5,057 bases of DNA from JACNLN01 sp964626495 (GTDB lineage Bacteria > Fidelibacterota > Marinisomatia > Marinisomatales > CAZVFT01): the NCBI GenBank assembly GCA_964626495.1, contig CAZVFT010000114.1, positions 1 through 5,057 of the forward strand. The letters run 5' to 3'. This document shows positions 1 through 5,057 of this stretch, piece after piece. Both the position numbers and the translations under genes were made by a program. Each line of letters begins with the position of its first letter. Within the stretch, counting starts at the first letter, position 1. Below the pieces are notes generated by a model. The model saw nothing but the letters and a program-made list of their open reading frames with translations, searched no databases and had not been told where the DNA came from.

Positions 1-3
1 GGG

Positions 4-23
4 AACCTGCCCCTCAACTGGCG
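4..23 (+). repeat. Dispersed repeat copy A (second copy at 3679-3698)
   Basis: Read without gaps, this 20-nt segment matches 3679-3698 at 16 of 20 positions. Both copies begin AACCTG and end ACTGGCG, with the differences in the middle. Just downstream, CCGGACAG (33-40) is the inverse complement of CTGTCCGG at 3682-3689, so the two places share arms in both orientations. This suggests two diverged copies of one short, structured intergenic repeat, the first cut off by the window edge. Confidence 0.45.
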
Positions 24-90
24 CTATTTTAACCGGACAGTAGTGATTTACAGTATTGAATTTCTATATTATTTCTACCATAACTACAAA

Positions 91-110
91 TATCCATTCT
101 GTGGATTTTA
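91..110 (+). repeat. TTCTGTGGA repeat, copy 1, with small hairpin
   Basis: This 20-nt block matches 621-640 at 17 of 20 positions around the shared core TTCTGTGGA. In this copy ATCCA (92-96) and TGGAT (102-106) can form a 5-bp stem with a 5-nt loop. A run of seven T ends at 120, so a weak rho-independent terminator for a plus-strand gene to the left is possible. The stem is short and AT-rich, so I treat the repeat as the better-supported reading. Confidence 0.5.
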
Positions 111-233
111 TCCTTTTTTTAAATACGTAATTATGTAAATATATAATGAGTCCACTCCGAAAAGGTGTTCAAGTTGTTTTTGCTATCGATTACGAAAACC
201 ATTAAAATGGTTCTGAATCCTTGTAACTTACTT

Positions 234-261
234 GTAACCCACGACTTAAGTCGTGGGTTAC
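234..261. repeat. Perfect 28-bp palindrome
   Basis: GTAACCCACGACTT is followed directly by its exact reverse complement, giving 14+14 bp with no mismatch. As RNA it would fold into a hairpin of about 12 bp with a TTAA loop. It is followed on the plus strand by CTTTT, so it could act as a terminator for transcription entering from the left. A short direct repeat, TTGTAAC, lies at 221-227 and again at 232-238, overlapping the left arm. Long GC-containing palindromes like this are typical of REP/IS200-type dispersed elements, but no transposase is present here. Which role applies cannot be told from one copy. Confidence 0.8.
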
Positions 262-369
262 TTTTCGCCTTGAAATTGACTTTCTGGACTGGACTCATAT
301 AATTATTAAAACCTATCCGTCGATGATCCGGCGCTTCTGCCGATGGAAATAGATAAAGGAATATGGTTA

Positions 370-409
370 TAGGGTATCCTTCGACTACACTCAAAAAAAG
401 TTAGGGTAT
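370..409. repeat. 8-bp direct repeats flanking a TTCGACTACACTCA core
   Basis: TAGGGTAT occurs at 370-377 and again at 402-409. Between them lies TTCGACTACACTCA (380-393) followed by an A-run. Similar TTCGACTACGCTCA strings are, from memory, common in dispersed intergenic repeats of several bacterial groups. The direct repeats resemble a target-site duplication around a 24-bp insert, but the insert is very short and this may be chance. Confidence 0.35.
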
Positions 410-447
410 TAATTAGCGTATCTGCATGTTACAAATATTTTTCTCTG

Positions 448-480
448 CCTGCCCCGCCCGCCTGACATCTTTCGGGCAGG
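448..480. repeat. GC-rich hairpin repeat
   Basis: CCTGCCCCG (448-456) can pair with CGGGCAGG (473-480) if one C bulges; alternatively GCCCG (456-460) pairs with CGGGC (473-477). The GC content stands out sharply against the AT-rich surroundings, which suggests an inserted mobile repeat rather than native spacer. Its first eight bases, CCTGCCCC, are also found at 6-13. No T-run follows, so it is not a good intrinsic terminator. Confidence 0.5.
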
Positions 481-587
481 TAGGGAAGAATGACCGTATC
501 GGGGTGTGCTCTGTGGCTAAAAGGAATTTTACCACGAATGTTCAGGGTTTTATAAGTCTGTTGAGGTATCAGCTTACTTTCTTTAAA

Positions 588-629
588 AGGCTAAAGCCTA
601 AATTCCGGGTTAAAGCCTGAAATCCGTTC
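588..629 (+). repeat. Hairpin plus two-copy 19-nt tandem repeat
   Basis: AGGCT (588-592) and AGCCT (595-599) form a small inverted repeat. Overlapping it, two 19-nt units at 592-610 and 611-629 both begin TAAAGCCT and agree at about 14 of 19 positions. The second unit runs into the second TTCTGTGGA copy. The block lies about 55-95 bases upstream of the predicted nfeD promoter and looks like repeat debris rather than an operator. Confidence 0.45.
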
Positions 630-640
630 TGTGGAATTTA
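621..640 (+). repeat. TTCTGTGGA repeat, copy 2
   Basis: Matches 91-110 at 17 of 20 positions, in the same orientation and about 530 bases downstream. The two copies bracket almost the whole repeat-rich region, so they could be ends of, or independent copies within, a decayed element. Here the inner stem is weakened to TCC/GGA and no T-run follows, which argues against a terminator role for this copy. Confidence 0.5.
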
Positions 641-683
641 ATTTGATGGAATATTTTACCGGAAAATTTTGTGTGCTTAACCG

Positions 684-712
684 TTGACTTTTAACCTATC
701 TGACGGTAAACT
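684..712 (+). promoter_or_regulatory. Predicted sigma70-type promoter for the nfeD-floA operon
   Basis: TTGACT (684-689, five of six bases of the -35 consensus) is followed after 17 bases by TAAACT (707-712, four of six bases of the -10 consensus). The usual start point, seven bases after the -10 box, is position 719, which is the A of the first nfeD ATG. No Shine-Dalgarno sequence is present between promoter and gene, so a leaderless or nearly leaderless transcript is plausible. If the host uses a Bacteroidetes-type sigma consensus, this match would carry less weight. Confidence 0.5.
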
Positions 713-718
713 TAAAGC

Positions 719-2080
719 ATGATGAAATCAAGATATTTTCTATTGTTGACAGTCTTTCTGATATTGGTGAGCTCTTCACGGGGAGTAGTCTACAGGGTAC
801 CTATCCAGGGAACCATTGATTTAGGACTACCTCCCTATATTGAACGTGCTATTGATGAAGCGGAGGTAAATGGAGCTGATGCTATCATTTTCGATATTGA
901 TACATTCGGCGGGAGAATTGATGCGGCAACGAGAATAAAAGATGCCATTATGGATTCGAAAGTGACGACGGTGGCGTTTATAAATCGGCGGGCAATTTCA
1001 GCAGGGGCATTGATATCCCTTTCCTGTGAGAAAATTATCATGACCGGAGGCGGAACTATAGGAGCCGCTACGGCAGTTGACATTAAGGGAAAGAAAGCCA
1101 GCGAAAAAGTGATCTCTTATATGCGGGAGGAGATGGCTTCTACAGCTGAAGAAAGAGGTCGGAATGTGGAAATCGCCAAAGGTATGGTGGATGAAGAATT
1201 GAGCTTTACCCATCTTATTATTAATGGTGACTCGGTTAAGGTGGCAGATTTGGAGGGGAGAAAAGAAGGCAAACTCATTACGCTTACAACTGAAACTGCT
1301 TTAAAGTACCATTTTGCTGATGATACTGCTGAAAAATTTGATGATGTTCTGACAATTCTTGGACTGGAAGGTTCTGATGTGATAGACCTTCGTGAAAGCT
1401 GGTCGGAAAAGATTATTCGGTTTCTTACAGAACCCACCATAAGTTCTCTTTTAATGACTATAGGTTTCTTGGGAATTCTTTTTGAGCTTCAATCCCCGGG
1501 TTGGGGAATCCCTGGTACAATCGGTGTTATCTGTCTCACTTTATTTTTTGGTACATCCATTAGAACAGAGATGGCAACGACTACAGAATTACTTTTTATT
1601 CTTGTCGGTGTGGTTTTACTGTTAATTGAGATATTGTTGATTCCCGGATTTGGTATTGTAGGTGTTCTGGGGGGAATTTCCATATTTGCGGGATTTTTTC
1701 TGATGCTTGTTCCCGAGCATCCATTGCCTGCTGATATTTCTTCAGCCTCATGGGGATTTGCAATTGGTATCATTGGCGGCATTATTGCACTCGTCCTGCT
1801 TGGTAAGTTTTTGATAAGAACGAAATTTTGGCAAAGGATTATTTTACCCATCAGTGAGCGAAGTTCTGAGGGATATAGTACCTCTATTGGATTAGAAGAG
1901 CTTGTAGGGCACGAGGGGGTGGCTGTTTCAGATCTTAGACCTTCCGGATGGGTCACAGTAGGTGAAAAGAAAATTTTTGTCGTTAGTGAGGGGGAATTTG
2001 TGACAGGTGGTGAAGATATCAAGATTTTAAGTGTAGATGGGAATCGTGTTGTCGTAAGAAAAATCAGTTCAAATAAATAA
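719..2080 (+). CDS. nfeD: NfeD-family membrane-bound serine protease, long form
   Basis: A 453-residue protein of the long NfeD type (ClpP-class peptidase, membrane segments, OB-fold). Residues 5-22 are a hydrophobic signal sequence or anchor. Residues about 27-225 are the ClpP/SppA-like domain: DTFGG (61-65), then AISAGA with S94 as the likely nucleophile. K130 in SEKV is my candidate general base, ahead of the family's RGRN motif (146-149). About five membrane segments lie between 241 and 366. The C-terminal NfeD OB-like domain (about 390-450) shows G..G.A..DLRPSG and the G-rich strand pattern. Archaeal relatives cleave the hydrophobic C-terminus of stomatins, and bacterial long forms sit beside floA, as here. 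Two ATGs are adjacent (719 and 722) with no clear Shine-Dalgarno site; I take the first because it fits the promoter spacing. Family membership is firm. The substrate (FloA or another membrane protein) and the lysine assignment are inference. Confidence 0.95.
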   Translation: MMKSRYFLLLTVFLILVSSSRGVVYRVPIQGTIDLGLPPYIERAIDEAEVNGADAIIFDIDTFGGRIDAATRIKDAIMDSKVTTVAFINRRAISAGALISLSCEKIIMTGGGTIGAATAVDIKGKKASEKVISYMREEMASTAEERGRNVEIAKGMVDEELSFTHLIINGDSVKVADLEGRKEGKLITLTTETALKYHFADDTAEKFDDVLTILGLEGSDVIDLRESWSEKIIRFLTEPTISSLLMTIGFLGILFELQSPGWGIPGTIGVICLTLFFGTSIRTEMATTTELLFILVGVVLLLIEILLIPGFGIVGVLGGISIFAGFFLMLVPEHPLPADISSASWGFAIGIIGGIIALVLLGKFLIRTKFWQRIILPISERSSEGYSTSIGLEELVGHEGVAVSDLRPSGWVTVGEKKIFVVSEGEFVTGGEDIKILSVDGNRVVVRKISSNK

Positions 2081-2085
2081 GGAGG
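2081..2085 (+). promoter_or_regulatory. Strong Shine-Dalgarno site for floA
   Basis: GGAGG starts directly after the nfeD stop codon and lies four bases before the floA ATG. It fixes the floA start and contrasts with the absence of such a site before nfeD. This suggests that floA is translated efficiently and independently from the shared message. Confidence 0.85.
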
Positions 2086-2089
2086 AAAT

Positions 2090-3100
2090 ATGTTAGGATC
2101 TGTTGTTTCAATAGTGTTATTAGCACTTATCATTCTCGCTGTTATACTGGTTCTATATTTTGTTCCGATTGGTTTGTGGATACAGGCAATATTTTCATTG
2201 GGATTTGGTAGAATATCCATCGTGAATCTCATTGGAATGCGTCTACGAAAGATCCCTCCCAGGCTCATTGTTGATGGAATTATCAACCTTCATAAGGCAG
2301 GGTTAGAACAAATAAAGACAGGAATGCTGGAGACTCACTATCTCGCTGGTGGTAAAGTTCCCAATGTAGTTATCTCGTTGATTGCGGCGGATAAAGCAAA
2401 GATTCCTTTACCATTTGAAAATGCAGCGGCAATTGATCTAGCAGGTCGAGATATAAAAGGTGCTGTGGAGACATCGGTTTATCCCAAAGTGATTGATGCC
2501 CCGGCAAGTGGAACTCTGGCGGCGGTAGCAAAAGATGGGATCGAAGTGAAAGCCAGAGCGAGAGTCACTGTACGAACAAATATTCCAGGGCTGGTTGGAG
2601 GCGCTACAGATGAAACTGTTATTGCTCGTGTGGGTGAAGGAATCGTAAGCGCCATCGGTTCTGCAGAAACTTATAAAAATGTTCTTGAAAACCCTGATAA
2701 TATTTCTAGAGCTGTGTTGAAAAAGGGTTTAGATGCCGGGACTGCTTACGAGATTTTGAGTATTGACATCGCTGATGTGGATATTGGGAAAAATGTCGGA
2801 GCTCACTTACAAGCTGATCAGGCACAAGCAGACCTACAAGTGGCTAAAGCTCGTGCTGAAACCCGACGGGCTATGGCTGTTGCACAGGAACAGGAGAATG
2901 TCGCCAGTATTGCAGAGATGAGAGCTAAAGTCGTGGAAGCGGAAAGAGAAGTCCCAAAAGCTATGGCGCAAGCTTTTCGCGAGGGAAATCTTGGTATCAT
3001 GGATTACTACACAATGAAAAACATCCAGGCTGATACCGGCATGAGAGAATCTATCTCTGGATTGGAGAAAAAGGAAAAATCAGAAGGATCTGAGGAGTAG
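2090..3100 (+). CDS. floA: Flotillin-like membrane scaffold protein FloA
   Basis: A 336-residue protein, close to the length of B. subtilis FloA/YqfA, with strong resemblance by memory along its whole length. Residues about 4-35 are a hydrophobic membrane hairpin or anchor (VLYFVPIGLW). Next come the family blocks LIGMRLRKIPPR (47-58), HYLAGG (83-88), AAIDLAGRD (113-121) and the PHB/SPFH-like stretch GIEVKARARVTVRTN (150-164). VGEGIVSAIGS (181-191) and ILSIDIADVDIGKNVGAHLQ (222-241) follow. A long Ala/Glu/Gln/Arg-rich coiled coil (242-300) includes AMAVAQEQE and EMRAKVVEAE. The tail is charged and probably disordered. FloA oligomerises into functional membrane microdomains that organise signalling, secretion and protease complexes at the inner membrane face. 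It lies 9 bp after nfeD and 9 bp before the next gene, consistent with one operon. No damage or missing block is seen. Identity is very secure; the partners in this organism are unknown. Confidence 0.97.
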   Translation: MLGSVVSIVLLALIILAVILVLYFVPIGLWIQAIFSLGFGRISIVNLIGMRLRKIPPRLIVDGIINLHKAGLEQIKTGMLETHYLAGGKVPNVVISLIAADKAKIPLPFENAAAIDLAGRDIKGAVETSVYPKVIDAPASGTLAAVAKDGIEVKARARVTVRTNIPGLVGGATDETVIARVGEGIVSAIGSAETYKNVLENPDNISRAVLKKGLDAGTAYEILSIDIADVDIGKNVGAHLQADQAQADLQVAKARAETRRAMAVAQEQENVASIAEMRAKVVEAEREVPKAMAQAFREGNLGIMDYYTMKNIQADTGMRESISGLEKKEKSEGSEE

Positions 3101-3109
3101 TAAGTTCAG

Positions 3110-3640
3110 ATGGATATTAGCTACTGGGCAATTCTTATCATCTTGTATCTTCTTTCTCTCTATTTAAAAAAGAGAAGACAGCGTATCGCACAAGACAAGT
3201 CTGAACCTTTAGAACCAGAGAAAGAAAAGGTTAATATTGAGGAAGAACTTCCAGATTTTTTCCGAAAGCTCGGTTTTTCCTTTCCCGAAGATGAAATAAA
3301 GAAAGCTGAAGAGGTACATGCAGAAAGAGCTGAAAAAACACCAACTCTTGAGGAAGAAATTGAGGATTTTGAAAGGGATCTGGAGGGATATGAGGAGGAA
3401 GCGGTAAGCGTTGAGAAGGAAATATTTCCGATGGAAGAGCCAGAAGTACCTGAAAAATCGGTTATGAGAATAGAACCAGTTAGACGTGTTGAACGGGAAA
3501 TTGAATTAACAACTCCGAAGACAAAACTTTTTGTAGATTTTTTTCAAACTACAGAAAATTTAAAGGATTTTATTGTAGTGCGAGAGATTTTAGGACTTCC
3601 CAGAGGAATGCGACCGTATCGCTCAAGGAGTTATAGATAA
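3110..3640 (+). CDS. Unrecognised single-pass, acidic protein in the nfeD-floA operon
   Basis: I do not recognise this 176-residue protein. It starts with one membrane segment (residues about 4-19, WAILIILYLLSLYL) followed at once by the basic cluster KKRRQR (20-25), which predicts an outside N-terminus and a cytosolic body. Residues 28-135 are strongly acidic and low in complexity, with many Glu/Lys and Pro, and are probably disordered or helical. LPDFFRKLGFSFPEDE (47-62) may be a short ordered motif. The C-terminus changes character: a compact block at 140-171 contains LFVDFF, then LKDFIVVREILGLP (151-164) and the basic tail RGMRPYRSRSYR. It starts 9 bp after floA; the nearest ribosome-site-like GGAG (3094-3097) lies inside the floA end, hinting at translational coupling. 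Position and topology suggest a FloA/NfeD accessory or membrane-tethered adaptor. That role is inference. The coding call itself is good because of the operon spacing and coherent composition. Confidence 0.8.
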   Translation: MDISYWAILIILYLLSLYLKKRRQRIAQDKSEPLEPEKEKVNIEEELPDFFRKLGFSFPEDEIKKAEEVHAERAEKTPTLEEEIEDFERDLEGYEEEAVSVEKEIFPMEEPEVPEKSVMRIEPVRRVEREIELTTPKTKLFVDFFQTTENLKDFIVVREILGLPRGMRPYRSRSYR

Positions 3641-3729
3641 CTTGTACATAACATAAAGGATAATTGAGTATAACCACAAACCTGTCCGGCTACTGGCGGA
3701 CCTGTCAGGAGTTCGAATGATAATTCGAA
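3641..3729. other. Convergent intergenic spacer with hairpins, possible bidirectional terminator
   Basis: The two operons end facing each other across 89 bases. GTCCG (3684-3688) can pair with CGGAC (3697-3701), with inner C-G support, and CCTGTC occurs at both 3681-3686 and 3701-3706. Next to the coaE stop, TTCGAAT (3712-3718) pairs with ATTCGAA (3723-3729) across a 4-nt loop. Neither hairpin has a good T-run, so termination here is a guess from the convergent layout. Confidence 0.35.
3679..3709 (+). repeat. Dispersed repeat copy B (first copy at 4-23)
   Basis: Positions 3679-3698 match 4-23 at 16 of 20 bases, keeping AACCTG and ACTGGCG. This copy continues into CGGACCTGTCAGG and can fold into an imperfect hairpin. 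Its GC-rich character contrasts with both flanks. It lies in the only spacer in this half of the window with room for it, as expected for an intergenic repeat element. Confidence 0.4.
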
Positions 3730-4323
3730 TTAGGCAAGTTGATTAAAAACTTGATCAACCTGTTTGTAGAGTTTTTCTTCAGATTCATTATTATCAATGA
3801 TAAAGTCTGCCATTTGAACCTTAGTGTTATCAGGAAGTTGCAAATCCATTCGTTTCATCACTTCTTCCCGTATCAGGTTACTTCGACTCATCGCTCTCTT
3901 GAGTCTTAGGCCATATTGAGCTGTTACCGTAATAACGTAATCAAGGTGTTGATCTAACCCCGATTCATAAATCAGTGCGGCATCTACCACAAAGATGGGG
4001 TGTTTTTTTGTTTTTTTAAGCTTTTCGTAAATCTCGTCGATGGCATCAAAGACAAAAGGGTGTATAATAGCATTCAGGATAGCCTGATTTTCCTCATTAC
4101 TGAATCCTTTTCGAGCAAGTTTTTTCCTGTTGATTGTTCCATTAGGATTCTGAATGTCGGTACCAAATTCCTGGATCAATTGTTCCTGAACGGTTTCGTT
4201 TTCATCCAGAATCTTTTTCGCTTCCCGATCGGCATCGAAAACGTATGCTCCCAATTCTGCTAATCGTTTACTGACAGCACTCTTCCCACTGCCAATACCT
4301 CCTGTGACACCAACCTTTAACAT
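3730..4323 (-). CDS. coaE: Dephospho-CoA kinase
   Basis: A 197-residue protein that catalyses the last step of coenzyme A synthesis, ATP-dependent phosphorylation of the 3'-hydroxyl of dephospho-CoA, in the cytosol. The Walker A loop is GGIGSGKS (residues 8-15) right at the N-terminus. It is followed by the family's DAD motif (30-32), whose second Asp is the usual catalytic base. IIHPFVF (about 86-92), a typical CoaE motif, and VVDAALIYESGLD (about 112-124), the family's PLL.E..L region, come next. The C-terminal helices include the R-rich stretch RLKRAMSR. Length is normal for the family (about 200). The ATG lies one base after the adk stop, preceded by AAAGGAG, so the two genes are probably co-transcribed and translationally coupled. 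No defect is seen. The identity is secure. Confidence 0.97.
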   Translation of the reverse strand: MLKVGVTGGIGSGKSAVSKRLAELGAYVFDADREAKKILDENETVQEQLIQEFGTDIQNPNGTINRKKLARKGFSNEENQAILNAIIHPFVFDAIDEIYEKLKKTKKHPIFVVDAALIYESGLDQHLDYVITVTAQYGLRLKRAMSRSNLIREEVMKRMDLQLPDNTKVQMADFIIDNNESEEKLYKQVDQVFNQLA

Positions 4324-4324
4324 A

Positions 4325-4966
4325 TTATTCGAGCTCCTTTAAAATATTATTGGTGATTTCATTGATTGTTCCTGACCCATTTACCTCTTTTAGTAAATGC
4401 AATTCTGTATAATAGTTAATTAGAGGTTCTGTCTGTTTTTTATAAACTTCTAATCTATCTAATATCACTTCTGGTTTGTCATCATCTCTCTGAAAAAGTT
4501 CTCCTCCACACTGATTGCATTTCCCTCCAACTCTGGGAGGGTCGAAAATAAGGTTTGTGATGGAATTGCACTTTTTACACGAGCGCCGATTGGATAATCT
4601 TTCTACCAATATATCCTCGTCAGCTTTGATGGCAATGACACCATTCAGTCTCTGCCCCAATTTTTTAAGTATCTTTTCTAATCTTTTCGCCTGGGGTAAC
4701 GTTCTGGGGAAACCATCCAGAATATAGCCATTTATTGTATCATCTTCCTGCAATCGTTTTTCCATCATATTAAGAATTACGTCGTCAGGAACCAACTTTC
4801 CTTCATTCATAAAAGATTTAGCAAGTATTCCCAGGTCGGTTTTGCTATCAGTTTCAGTTCGTAAAATGTCACCTGTTGATAGTTGTGGGATGGAGAATCG
4901 TTTCATAAGGATTTTCGCTTGAGTCCCTTTTCCAACTCCTGGTGGACCTAATAGAATAATTCTCAT
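4325..4966 (-). CDS. adk: Adenylate kinase with zinc-type LID domain
   Basis: A 213-residue long-form adenylate kinase (ATP + AMP = 2 ADP), the main cytosolic balancer of adenine nucleotides. From the ATG, the P-loop is GPPGVGKGT (residues 7-15), the AMP-binding STGD is 30-33 and LDGFPRT is 83-89. The LID region (about 122-160) carries two Cys pairs, C130-x2-C133 and C150-x2-C153, the pattern that binds structural zinc in many Gram-positive and other adenylate kinases. RDDD (160-163) and D170-R171 are in the positions of the conserved nucleotide and arginine contacts. I choose the ATG at 4966 rather than the in-frame TTG at 4972. The ATG gives the family-typical MRIILLG start, and only a weak GAG-type ribosome site is seen. 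Its pairing with coaE rather than with secY/ribosomal genes is a slightly unusual setting. Identity is very secure. Confidence 0.98.
   Translation of the reverse strand: MRIILLGPPGVGKGTQAKILMKRFSIPQLSTGDILRTETDSKTDLGILAKSFMNEGKLVPDDVILNMMEKRLQEDDTINGYILDGFPRTLPQAKRLEKILKKLGQRLNGVIAIKADEDILVERLSNRRSCKKCNSITNLIFDPPRVGGKCNQCGGELFQRDDDKPEVILDRLEVYKKQTEPLINYYTELHLLKEVNGSGTINEITNNILKELE
4334..4340 (-). promoter_or_regulatory. Shine-Dalgarno site for coaE inside the adk 3' end
   Basis: On the minus strand AAAGGAG lies 10 bases before the coaE ATG and overlaps the last codons of adk. It supports the chosen coaE start and links coaE translation to ribosomes finishing adk. Confidence 0.75.
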
Positions 4967-5057
4967 AAGCAATCTCGTGACGTTAAGGGGGTGGAATAAT
5001 ATTAGTTAGGGTCTGCTGATAAAGGTGTTTTCCTGTTGAACACAAATCGTGTGTTTG
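4967..5057 (-). other. adk upstream region, edge of window
   Basis: These 91 bases hold no gene that I can support. An AT-rich stretch on the minus strand (TAATATTAT, 5004-4996) could serve as a -10 box, but I find no acceptable -35 at the right spacing. A 6-bp stem (5039-5044 with 5050-5055, 5-nt loop) lies at the edge and has no T-run in either direction. Whether adk has its own promoter or is read from a gene beyond the window cannot be decided. Confidence 0.4.

Larger units (their letters stand above)
1..718. other. Gene-free, repeat-rich intergenic region
   Basis: I see no credible gene in this stretch. The two open frames in it (131-394 on the minus strand, 426-620 on the plus strand) have no recognisable domain, lack convincing ribosome binding sites and run straight through palindromes and repeats. 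Several short repeat types are packed together and are listed separately: copies of a CCTG...ACTGGCG motif, a TTCTGTGGA motif, a 28-bp palindrome, a TTCGACTACACTCA core, a GC-rich hairpin and a 19-nt tandem repeat. This resembles the accumulated REP-like or MITE-like debris found between operons in some bacteria. A decayed gene cannot be excluded, because the neighbouring gene on the left lies outside the window. Confidence 0.6.

Noticed and set aside
131..394. Minus-strand open frame of 87 residues in the leader region
   Set aside because: It runs through the 28-bp palindrome and the TTCGACTACACTCA repeat, has no recognisable domain and no convincing ribosome site; most likely chance.
426..620. 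Plus-strand open frame of 64 residues
   Set aside because: Its codons come largely from the GC-rich hairpin and the TAAAGCCT tandem repeat; no protein family pattern is visible.
1..718. CRISPR array or structured non-coding RNA in the repeat-rich leader
   Set aside because: Repeats are of different types, present in one or two copies and not regularly spaced; no tRNA, rRNA or known riboswitch pattern was recognised.
1489..2286. Long open frame of 265 residues antisense to nfeD and floA
   Set aside because: It crosses two strongly supported genes, is rich in Pro/Ser/Thr/Ile as expected for antisense reading, and has no domain.
4967..4972. TTG start for adk six bases upstream of the ATG
   Set aside because: The ATG at 4966 gives the family-typical MRIILLG start; the TTG would add two residues with no better ribosome site.
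5039..5055. 6-bp hairpin upstream of adk considered as a terminator or riboswitch piece
   Set aside because: Short AT-rich stem with no T-run on either strand, cut off by the window edge; too little to call.

Overview
This window holds five confident protein-coding genes in two convergent groups, preceded by about 700 bases of gene-free, repeat-rich DNA. It looks like bacterial chromosome: rather AT-rich, with closely packed genes and both Shine-Dalgarno-led and apparently SD-less starts. The protein families are widespread, so the host cannot be fixed. The C-terminal motif of the third gene and the style of the intergenic repeats remind me of FCB-type lineages (Bacteroidetes relatives, Marinimicrobia, KSB1-like phyla). 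That is a weak inference from memory, not a measurement.

Layout. Positions 1-718 contain no credible gene. They carry a perfect 28-bp palindrome (234-261), a GC-rich hairpin (448-480), a short tandem repeat (592-629), two copies of a 20-bp motif (91-110 and 621-640), an 8-bp direct repeat around a TTCGACTACACTCA core, and one copy of a motif that recurs near 3679. A good sigma70-like promoter (684-712) ends this stretch. Its predicted start point falls on the A of the first ATG of the next gene.

The + strand operon (719-3640) encodes a long-form NfeD membrane serine protease, the flotillin-like scaffold FloA, and an unrecognised small, single-pass, very acidic protein. The genes are 9 bp apart in both cases. 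NfeD-FloA is a known pair tied to membrane microdomain organisation (B. subtilis yqeZ-yqfA). The third protein is placed and built like an accessory of that system and is the most interesting unknown here.

The - strand group (4966 down to 3730) encodes adenylate kinase (adk, with a four-cysteine zinc-type LID) followed one base later by dephospho-CoA kinase (coaE). Both are housekeeping P-loop phosphotransferases. The two operons converge on an 89-bp spacer containing hairpins and a dispersed-repeat copy. No CRISPR array, rRNA, tRNA, transposase gene or defence system is visible. The window is mostly ordinary core genome; the points worth a second look are the third operon gene, the possibly leaderless nfeD transcript and the repeat-laden leader region.
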